From positions 44,492,501-44,556,500 of the forward strand of contig JARZZO010000006.1 of the NCBI GenBank assembly GCA_030544215.1: DNA of 64,000 nucleotides, written 5' to 3'. Below the pieces are notes generated by a model. It was not told the DNA's origin, made no database searches, and was given only the letters and a program-made list of their open reading frames with translations. Of this stretch, positions 21,861 through 31,097 are shown piece after piece. The position numbers were made by a program, and so were the translations under genes. This DNA is from Zantedeschia hybrid cultivar. Taxonomy: Eukaryota > Streptophyta > Magnoliopsida > Alismatales > Araceae. Position 1 is the first letter of the stretch, and the number at the start of each line of letters is the position of its first letter.

Positions 21861-24706
21861 ATGGAGCGTGGTGAAGGATCCAATAAGATGAAGACCCTAG
21901 CCAAGAGACGGCGAAGGCAAGAAGAAGAGGTTCCCGAGGAGGTTCCGGCTATGCTAGCCGAGGTGGCGGCCTTCTTGGAGGAAGAACTCCCTCCACCGGC
22001 ACCTATGGCGATGGAAGAAGAAGAGGAGGGCGACCTCCACACGGTAAGCTCCCTGTGGGTGTGAATAGATGAAGAAAAGATGGAAAACGGGGATCTTCAT
22101 AGAACCCGGAACCTGGACTTGAAAGGCGTCCAGACCAGGTGACGCCATTCAAAAGGCGTCATCATTGGCTGACGTCTTTCAAGATAAATTCCGGATTTTT
22201 TAATTAGGAATAAACATTTTGAATTGCGTCAAGGCATGCTGACGTGTTTTAAAAGACGTCCATATGGGCTGACGCCTTTCAAAACAGAACTGATTTTCCT
22301 GTTTTTATTAATTACTGACCTTTTTTTTTATGTTTTTATTTGCAGGGAGTGATGAGGGCTAGAATCAGCTGGGACCTTGTGATAGGGACATATAGAGGGC
22401 TCCCGGATTTCCAGAAGGCGCGCCTGCGTCGGATGGGATTCGGCGAGGTACTGGACATTGAGCCATTTTGGCTTGATTTAGTCCTCCTGCAGGTGCTGCG
22501 GGAGAGGTGGCATGCGGAAAGCCGTGCTTTCCTAATGCCGTGGGGGCATATGGTCCCCACCTTAGAGGATGTGGCCAGGATCACTGGCCTCAGGGTAGAG
22601 GGCCGACCTGTGAGTGGGGTTACTTACCCCAACTATCTGGGATTAGCAGAGGCTCTATTAGGGATAGAGGTGTCTAGCCTAGGCAGAGAGTCTAGGATGG
22701 TTCCTAGGGTAGAAGTAGAGGCTGCTTTAGGATTAGATGAGCCCCGGCGCCGATCTGACGAGACCCGGGAGGAGTTTAGGGATAGATTAGCAGAGTCATC
22801 TTCCTCTGTCTACTGTAGTGACCCTAGTCAGGTAGAGGAGGTAGATAGACAGCTTAGGGTCTTCTTAGTTTTCTTTTTTGGTCGGTTGCTCTTCGGTACG
22901 AAGGGCGACCATATCCATTGTAGATTTCTTTATTTACTAGATGACCTAGATAGCTTAGGAGAATATGCCTGGGGTGCGGCCCTTATGGCCCATCTCTTTG
23001 CCGATCTGTCTGCGGTCACGCCGGACCGTGAGACCACTATCAGTGGCTTCTCGCCATTTCTTCAGGTATTAACTTGTTTAATTATTTGTTACATGATATG
23101 CAATATGATATGATGCTTTTTCTAACCTATATGTTCATGAATGTAGGTGTGGAGTTACTACTACTTCCCGCTCGGCAGAGCGCGGATTGCTCGTCCGGAT
23201 GCCGTCCCTTTTGCCTGCCGTTGGCAGCCGATTGTGGACACGGCTCCGCAGCATCACCAGCTGACGGCCCTCCGCCGTCAGTTCCTGGACTACCCAGAAC
23301 TCCTGGTAAATTTTAACTTGTTTAATTTTATTGAATGCAATCTTTTTTATTCATTAAGCGTAATTTATTTATGAATGCATCTAATCTATATGCAGGTGAT
23401 TTGGCGCCCGTACTTGGGCATGAACGAGGAGGGTCAGCCGTGGGTGATGGCTGGCAGGAGGAGGTTCGGGAGGCAAATGTGGGTACATTGCCTCAACGAG
23501 ATTGAGCCCCTCCGCCTCCGGCTCGTGATGAGGACGCTGGGCCTCCACCAGGAGTGGATAGATGAGGAAGTCCCGGAGGGTGTGGGCAGGAGCATGAGGG
23601 GGAAGCAAGCCCTCACCGATTGGCGTGCCAAGTTCCCGGAGCAATACGAGGATTGGCACCGTCGGGGCGTACGGGTGGAGTCCCGTGCGGTGAGTAGCGA
23701 GGGCTACCTCCAGCAGTACCGGGCCCACTACGCCGATCAGCTTCGGCTCCTTCGACCACTCGATGTAAGTATGCATCCATGCATCTTTAATTTTATTATT
23801 ATCTTGATTTATATTTGTGAATGAATGTATGTATGACATGCAGGATGCGCGTGATGCGGTCATTGTCGACCTCCGGGCCCGCCTACATGATGCGGAGGCC
23901 CAGCTAGAACAAGTTCAGAAGGAACTATATGACCTGGTATGTATGAATGTGAATGCATGTTTTAATTAATTAGGTAATTGTTTTGGCGATTAATCACTGA
24001 CAGTTGTCTTTTAGTACAGCGAGCCGTCTACACCCAGGCGGCTCCCCCTTCCTTTGGAGCTTCGTCTTCCTCGTCATCCGCCCATGATGCTGCTCTGGCT
24101 GACCTACAGAGTCAGCTCGCCTCCGCCATCCACCGGGCTTCTCTAGTAGAGGAGGACCGTGCTGCTCGGGTAAATTCTTCAACTTTTGAATTATGAATTT
24201 GATTTTAATTACTTGATTGCCTTGGACTAACAATGACTTTTATTCAGGTTGCTGAGCTTCAGGAAGCCCTTCAGAGGGCTGAAGCAGAGCTGGAGCATGC
24301 TCGTGCCGCAGCGGCTCGTGCCGAGGCTGATGCAGAGCGGATCCGGGCTTTGGAGGAGCAGGTGGCCCGTCTCTCCACTGGAGATCTTGCGCGCCTCCAG
24401 ATTCGCCTGGAGGTTGTGACTGAGGAGAGAGACCGCGACCGTCTTCGACTGGAGAGTCTTCAGGGTCGGCTGTCAGTTGCGGAGCATGAGCGCAAGATGG
24501 TAGAGGAACGGTATCAGCGAGCTCGGCAGCGTGCCCATGAGCGTGGTCTGACCAGTGCCTTCACCGCCAGTGTTGCCGTGTCCTCCGGCCAGGCGGGTCC
24601 GAGCGCGATGGGACCACCTCCACCTCCCAGTAGAGGGCCAGCACCGGATGCGCCTGACGAGGCCCAGAGCCAGCTTGACGAGGGCGGAGGGGAGAGCCAG
24701 CCTTGA
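21861..24706 (+). CDS. Antisense gene 2: seven-exon PMD (MAIN-like) protein with coiled coil
   Basis: Exons at 21861-22043, 22346-23065, 23147-23305, 23396-23764, 23844-23936, 24020-24169 and 24248-24706. All introns are GT-AG and phase 0, giving about 710 residues. Exon 1 is acidic and basic low-complexity. Exon 2 begins the plant mobile domain: GLPDFQKARLRRMGF, then LLQVLRERWHAESRAFLMPW, then PTLEDVARITGLRVEGRPVS. Exons 3 and 4 continue it (VWSYYYFPLGRARIARPDA, VIWRPYLGMNEEG). Exons 5 to 7 give a long heptad-rich coiled coil (ELQEALQRAEAELEHARAAA) and a Pro/Gly tail. PMD proteins occur both as plant genes (MAIN, MAIL1) and in transposons; those host proteins act in gene and transposon silencing. 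The role here is unknown. It opposes gag-pol. Introns survive because the element's genomic RNA is transcribed from the other strand. AATAAA is at 24829-24834. Exon 6 could instead start at 24015, but that frame is less protein-like. Confidence 0.85.
22119..22281. repeat. Four hairpin modules inside intron 1 of antisense gene 2
   Basis: Two back-to-back pairs, 22119-22151 with 22149-22181 and 22219-22251 with 22248-22281. In each pair the right arm of the first runs directly into the left arm of the second (GACGCCATTCA then AAAGGCGTC). They lie within the 302-bp intron. Confidence 0.8.
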
Positions 24707-24757
24707 GGGCTCATGTATCTTCTTTTTTTTTATGTATCATGTACAAAAACTCCTTTT

Positions 24758-26985
24758 GATAATATACATGAAACTTTTTGAGCTCCAATCTTGTGTTCAT
24801 GTGCTTGTCTTGCATCCTGTACACACTTAATAAACAGGTTAAGTATCTATTTAGGCTTAGCCCCTTGCCTGACCAAATAAATGGTCAATCAATCTTTTCT
24901 TTCAATAAATGGTCAAGGGGCATAGCATTTATTAACAAAGGTAATGAGAATAATCAAACTTAAGCAAAATGCAACATACAAGCAGACAGATGCTCGCTGA
25001 AAATAAAAGGAATGAAACATACTAAATGCAACAAGCAGATGCTAATTGAAATATTTTTTGTTGTTTTGAAATATTCATTTTTGTTTGGGGTTTTGAAACA
25101 TATGTTTTTTTTTGAATTTTGACATATGTATTTTTTTTGGGTTTTTGACATATGTATATTTTTTTGAATTTTTTTGACATATGTAATTTTTTTGGATTTT
25201 TGATATATGTATTTTTTTTGAATTTTTGATATATGTATTTTTTTTGGATTTTTGAAACATGTATATATTTTTTTTAGATTTTTGACATATGTATATTTTT
25301 TTTGAGTTTTTGACTAAAAAACCAGTATGGTACTTAGATCAAAAGATCATATTCATTTATTAACTTAATTCCCAAATTGTTCTTTAACAACTTAACTTAA
25401 AACCCATCGTGTTTGAATTTGTGTTTCTACTCGTGATCCCATTTGATGCTTTGACCCTTAGTCAATGTAAGCCATTCCTTAAGTTTGGAGTACATCTCTT
25501 TAGAAAGAAAAGATGAATATGTTTAAAAAGCCCATGAGAAGGTTCCGGAGACTTAAAAAGATGTCCCTTTTCTACCCTAGTATCCGTTGGGGTTCGGTCA
25601 TTTTTTCGGGGTATTTATCGACCTTGTGTTTCCTTTCATGGCCTTGATGTAACGTTTGTAATGTAATGGCCTTTTGATTTGACATTTGGCTTTTCGCCCT
25701 TTTGCTTTTTTTTTTTTTTTTTTCCTTCTTCGGGACGGATCTCCCCCTTTTTTTTTATGACGGCCTCCTACTAAGATGGCGGGTATTCTTGGTAATCTAT
25801 TCTAAGCCTCGTTCCTACATCATGGGCCGAGTTTAAAACAGAATTTTTTTATTTTTTTTGATAATATACATGAAACTTTTTGAGCTCCAATCTTGTGTTC
25901 CTGTGCTTGTCTTGCATCTTGTACACACTTAATAAACAAGTTAAGTATCTATTTAGGCTTAGCCCCTTGCCTGACTAAATAAATGGTCAATCAATCTTTT
26001 CTTTCAATAAATGGTCAAGGGGCATAGCCTTTATTAACAAAGGTAATGAGAATAATCAAACTTAAGCAAAATGCAACATACAAGTAGACAGATGCTCGCT
26101 GAAAATAAAAGGAATAAAACATACTAAATGCAACAAGCAGATGCTAATTGAAATATTTTTTGTTGTTTTGAAATATTCATTTTTGTTTGTGGTTTTGAAA
26201 CATATGCTTTTTTTTGAATTTTGACATGTATTTTTTTTGGGTTTTTGACATATGTATATTTTTTTGAATTTTTTTGACATATGTAATTTTTTTGGATTTT
26301 TGATATATGTATTTTTTTTGAATTTTTGATATATGTATTTTTTTTGGATTTTTGAAACATGTATATATTGTTTTTAGATTTTTGACATATGTATATTTTT
26401 TTTGAGTTTTTGACTAAAAAACCAGCATGGTACTTAGATCAAAAGATCATATTCATTTATTAACTTAATTCCCAAATTGTTCTTTAACAACTTAACTTAA
26501 AACCCATTGTGTTTGAATTTGTGTTTCCACTCGTGATCCCATTTGATGCTTTGACCCTTAGTCAATGTAAGCCATTCCTTAAGTTTGGAGTACATCTCTT
26601 TAGAAAGAAAAGATGAATAAGTTTAGAAAGCCCATGAGAAGGTTCCGGAGACTTAAAAAGATGTCCCTTTTCTACCCTAGTATCCGTTGGGGTTCGGTCA
26701 TTTTTTCAGGATATTTATCGACTTTGCGTTCCCTTTCATTTCATTTCATGGCCTTGATGTAACGTTTGTAATGTAATGGCCTTTTGATTTGACATTTGAC
26801 TTTTCGCCCTTTTGCTTTTTCTTTTCTTTTTTTTTTTTTTTTTTTTTTTTTTTCTTCGGGACGGATCTCCCCCTTTTTTTTTATGACGGCCTCCTACTAA
26901 GATGGCGGGTATTCTTGGTAATCTATTCTAAGCCTCGTTCCTACATCATGGGCCGAGTTTAAAACAGAATTTTTTTTTTTTTTTT
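24758..26985. repeat. 1.1-kb tandem duplication in element B spacer
   Basis: The segment starting GATAATATACATGAAAC at 24758 starts again at 25860, an offset of 1102 bp. The two units stay nearly identical through the minisatellite, the CCCATTTGATGC block and the CATGGGCCGAGTTTAAAACAG block, ending near 25859 and 26985. Element C has one copy of this spacer (about 59400-60380), so the duplication happened in B's line. Poly-T runs differ in length between units. No gene is present. Confidence 0.92.
25060..25320. repeat. Minisatellite of TTTTTGACATATGTA-type units
   Basis: About ten imperfect units of some 25-28 bp, each a T-rich stretch plus GA(C/T)ATATGTA. The second tandem unit repeats it at about 26160-26415. 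Element C has only a few degraded units near 59700-59810. Minus-strand reading frames through it give Lys/Ile-rich repeats and are not genes. Confidence 0.85.
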
Positions 26986-27190
26986 TTAAAAAGAATGATT
27001 TGTACTTTACACTTTCAGTCAAGCTTTTGATATTCTTTAGGACTTAGCATCTCTTGTTACTCACGAATCAAACGTATCAGTGTGTGCAATAATGGGCTTG
27101 AAATTAAGTTATCCAGACTGATAAGGAAATTTGATTTTATAAACTTTCTGATTCCACTGGTCTTTGTACCATACTGATCGACTCTTTAAC
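26986..27190. other. Spacer after integrase of element B
   Basis: Non-coding sequence between the tandem duplication and the integrase stop, also present in element C (about 60385-60591). No signal seen besides AT-rich blocks. Confidence 0.6.
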
Positions 27191-30100
27191 CTAAGGGTAG
27201 TATTTCTTAAGATGTAAACCATTCCAGGGACGATTTAGCTCTTCTCCTTCTGCATTAACAAGACGATAAGCATTACAAGGAAAAGCGTGAGATACAATAT
27301 AAGGTCCTTCCCAGTTGGGTTGGAGCTTAGAACGCGGACCACCAGGTTTTACAAAAATCCTTTTGACAACCATTTCACCGACTTTGAACTTACGTTCAAT
27401 GACTTTCTTTTGATAAAAACGTGCTAGTCTATTTTGATAAACTTTTGCATGATTAACAGCTGACCATCTTTTCTCGTCTAAAAGTTCCAATTGAGCAAGG
27501 AGTGCTGAACGATGTTCATCAATGGAAAATTCCTTATTCAATTGTACTCTTAATGACGGTATGAGGATCTCATATGGAACTACCGCCTCCATTCCAAATG
27601 TTAGGGAATAAGGAGTTTGCCCAGTAGGTGTGCGGATTGAAGTTCGGTAGGCCCATAGAGCCTCAACTAATTTTTCTGGCCAATCTGCGAATTTATTAGA
27701 TTTACACGTCTTTTTGATGATTTTTATCACAGTCTTATTTGTTGCCTCTGCTTGGCCATTGCCTTGCGGATAATAAGGAGATGAATGATGCAATGCAATT
27801 CTATACCTGTTGCAGAGGTCCTTCAATTCCTGTGACACGAACTGCGGTCCGTTGTCGGTGACGATGGTGCTTGGAATTCCAAATCGGGTGATGATGTTCT
27901 TCATGATGAACTTGCAGACGGTTGATGCTTTGATCTCCACGTACGCTTCAGTTTCTGCCCACTTGGTGAAGTATTCCGTTGCCATGAGAATGAAAGATTT
28001 TTGCTTGATGCCGGAATCTGGGTTACCAAGGGGTCCAATAATGTTGAAAGCCCACATGGAGAAAGGCCATGGGGAAGAAACATGATGGAGTGAAGATGCA
28101 GGAGAATGAATTTTGTCGGCGTGAAGTTGACACTTAGCACACCTACGGACATATCCTACGCAGTCTTCTTCCATGGTTGGCCAGTAAAATCCTTGTCTGA
28201 GGATCTTCTTTGCTAGCATCTGTCCATTGACATGACCACCACAAACTCCACTATGAGCTCCTTCCATAACCTTCCAAAGCTCATCTTCGTCTAGACATCT
28301 CAGAAGAACTCCATCAAAACCTCTCTTGTACAATGCTCCCCCAACTAGGGTGTATCGTTGAGCAACTCTTATGATAGCTCTCTTCTCCTCAGCTGTAGCT
28401 TCCTCAGGATACGATTGATCTTCACAATATTTTGCAATTTCATAATACCATGGCTTCTGTTCATCATCCATCTCTTCTAACAGCTCCATTAACATGATTT
28501 CTCTTTTCTCAATGATATCTCCGTCTCTGACTTTCTTCAGCAACTTCTCCTTAGTTCTAAGGAATGAAAGGTCTTTCACGGCAGGTGAAAGACGCCTATG
28601 AACTATGATTGATTCGGATTGCTTGCTGATTGGAAAATCAAGAGAAGATGCAAGTGAAGCTAGAGCGTCAGCTAAGATGTTTTGATTCCTAGGAACATGG
28701 ACAAAGATCAATTTCGTGAAAAGCTTTGAATAAGCAGAAGTCAGTTCTTGATAAGGCTTGAGCTTGGGATCGAGAGTTCGATACTTGGTCAGCACTTGGC
28801 GAAGAATCAGTTGGCTATCACCCACAATCCTGAGTTTGGTGGCACCATGGAAATGAGCAGCCTCGAGGCCAGCAAGGAGTGCCTCGTATTCAGCTATATT
28901 GTTTGTAACTGGAAAATCAAGCTGAGAGGCTTGTGGAATGGTGACACCTTCAGGTGATAACAGAACGATACCGATCCCTTTTCCATGAGAATTCAGAGCT
29001 CCGTCAAAATGCAGAGTCCACATATCATCTCTGATTTGATTTACGGACATCAGTTCCTCATCCGGAAACTCTGATCGCACTGGATCAAATCGAGGAAGGG
29101 GATGATGAGCGAGATGTTCTGCTATCGCATAGCCCTTGATCGCTTTCTGCTGAATATAAGTGATATCGAATTGAGATAGAAAGCTTTGCCATCGTGCTAA
29201 CCTATCAGTAAGAACAGATTTCTCCAGAAGGAATTTGATTGGATTCATCCTAGCGATGAGATGGACTTCATGGGCCAGAAAATAATGTTTTAATTTCTGC
29301 ACAACCCAAACTAATGCTGCACATGTTTTCTCCATCGCCGTATATCTCTGTTTAGCGGGGTTGAGAAGTTTAGAGAGATAATAGGCTGCCCTCTCTTTTC
29401 CTTCTTCATCTTCTTGTGCTAGGACAGCCCCTACTGCATCATCCAGGACTGAAATGTAAAATATCAATGGTTTGCCTGGAGATGGTGGTCTCAAAACAGG
29501 AGGACTTGCTAGATAGTTCTTTAATCCATCGAATGCCTCCTGACACTTATCGTCCCAATCAAATTTGACTCCCGGCTTGGTAAGCTCGTAAAACGGCTTA
29601 CACCTTTGTGAGTGCTGGGAGACAAAACGGCGAATAAATTGTAACCTCCCGATTAATCCTCTTAACTCCTTCAAGTTTTTAGGAGGTGGCATTTCTCTAA
29701 TAGCCTTCGCCTTGTTAGGATCGATCTCAATTCCCCGTTTGCTGACGATAAATCCAAGCAATTTTCCTGAAGATACCCCGAATACACATTTCTTGGGGTT
29801 CATCTTTAACTGATATTCTCTCGATCTCTCTAATACCCTTGCCAAAACTTTGGCGTGCTCAGCCTTTGTTTTAGATTTAACTAATAAGTCATCCACATAC
29901 ACTTCCAGATCTATGTGCATCATGTCATGAAATATTGCCATCATGGCCCTCTGATAAGTGGCTCCAGCATTCTTTACTCCAAACGGCATGACGACATAAC
30001 AGTATGTTCCCCAAGGTGTAGTGAATGATGTTTTCTCTTGATCCTCTTCTGCCAGCTTAATCTGATTATATCCTGAAAATCCGTCCATAAACGATAACGT

Positions 30101-31097
30101 CTCATAGCCAGCAGTATTATCGATGAGTACATCAATATGGGGCAATGGAAAATCATCTTTAGGACACGCCCGGTTCAAATCGCGGAAGTCAATGCAAATT
30201 CTGACCTTCCCGTCCTTCTTCATGACCGGGACTATATTAGCCACCCATTGTGGATAAAGGACAACTCTAATAAATTTGGCTTTATGTAATTTGTCGACCT
30301 CTTCCTTCATCTTTAGAGCCATTTGTGGGTGGAATCGCCTTAATTTCTGTTTGACAGGGCTAGCTCCATCCTTTAATGTCAGCCTGTGTTCAACTAAAGA
30401 TGAGTCTAACCCCGGCATATCTTCATAACTCCAGGCGAAAGTGTCCTTATAGTCCTTAAGTACTTGTACCATTGCCTTCTCATCCTCTGTAGAAAGATTT
30501 TTACTGACGTGGACAACCTTAGGTTCGTCTTCAGTCCCTAAATTGATTTCTTTGGTAGGCTCTTCTACGGCAGCTGAGGGTTCATCGAATCTCTTCACTC
30601 CACTGGCATATGCCTCAGCCGCGTCCTCGTCATCTTCCTCTTCAACAATGGGGTCCTTTTCATGTACTAACTCATATACCCCGTACCCATCATTGACTGA
30701 CTCATCATTCATACAGTCTTCTGGCATCTGAATTGGATTTTCTAAAAACTGAGGGATCAAAGAACAAGAAGAGCATTTATCAGCTAAGTCCTGGAGGTAT
30801 CTATCTGGAATTCGCCTACCCTTAGGCTTCCTAGACTTCCTATCCTGACTAATCTGACTAAAACTAGACTGCCTAACTTTACTAAACTCCCTATCATAAC
30901 CTAATGAAGATGAAGCATGATAGAAATCCTGGGGTACAAGTGGGAATACAAGAGAATCCTCCCGAGGGGAGGGGCAGAGTAAATCTAAGAGAGAATCTTG
31001 ACCGAAGGACCCGCGCGGCGGGGTGCAATCGGACAAGTAAGATGTTTCCTCAATGAGGATCTGGGAAGAATTTGTTGCCAAATTGGCGTTTTTTTTT
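27191..31097 (-). CDS. Element B pol: RT, RNase H, second RNase H, integrase
   Basis: About 1,300 residues without a stop. RT: VRICIDFRDLNRACPKDDFP, VMPFGVKNAGATYQRAM, and the catalytic YVDD near 29895. The first RNase H follows, with YYLSKLLNPAKQRYTAMEK. The second, archaeal-type RNase H has WTLHFDGALNSHGKGIGIVL and NNIAEYEALLAGLEAA; this domain marks the Tat lineage. Integrase: zinc region HSGVCGGHVNGQML...CAKC, core with TDNGPQF (D) and YPQGNGQAEATNKT (E). The first core aspartate, in the W..DIIGP motif, is asparagine (AAC, minus strand, at 28043-28045), which should abolish integration; element C keeps Asp there. No in-frame ATG opens the frame: it begins just after a TAA 15 nt upstream of an A9 run that overlaps the protease frame, so it is probably translated by frameshift or after splicing. 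Confidence 0.93.

Noticed and set aside
24960..26360. Lys/Ile-rich open frames on the minus strand (such as 25075-25260 and 26062-26360)
   Set aside because: They are translations of a T-rich minisatellite and repeat because the DNA repeats.
27810..30731. Plus-strand open frames opposite element B pol
   Set aside because: Shadows of the integrase and RT coding frame; no start context or domain.
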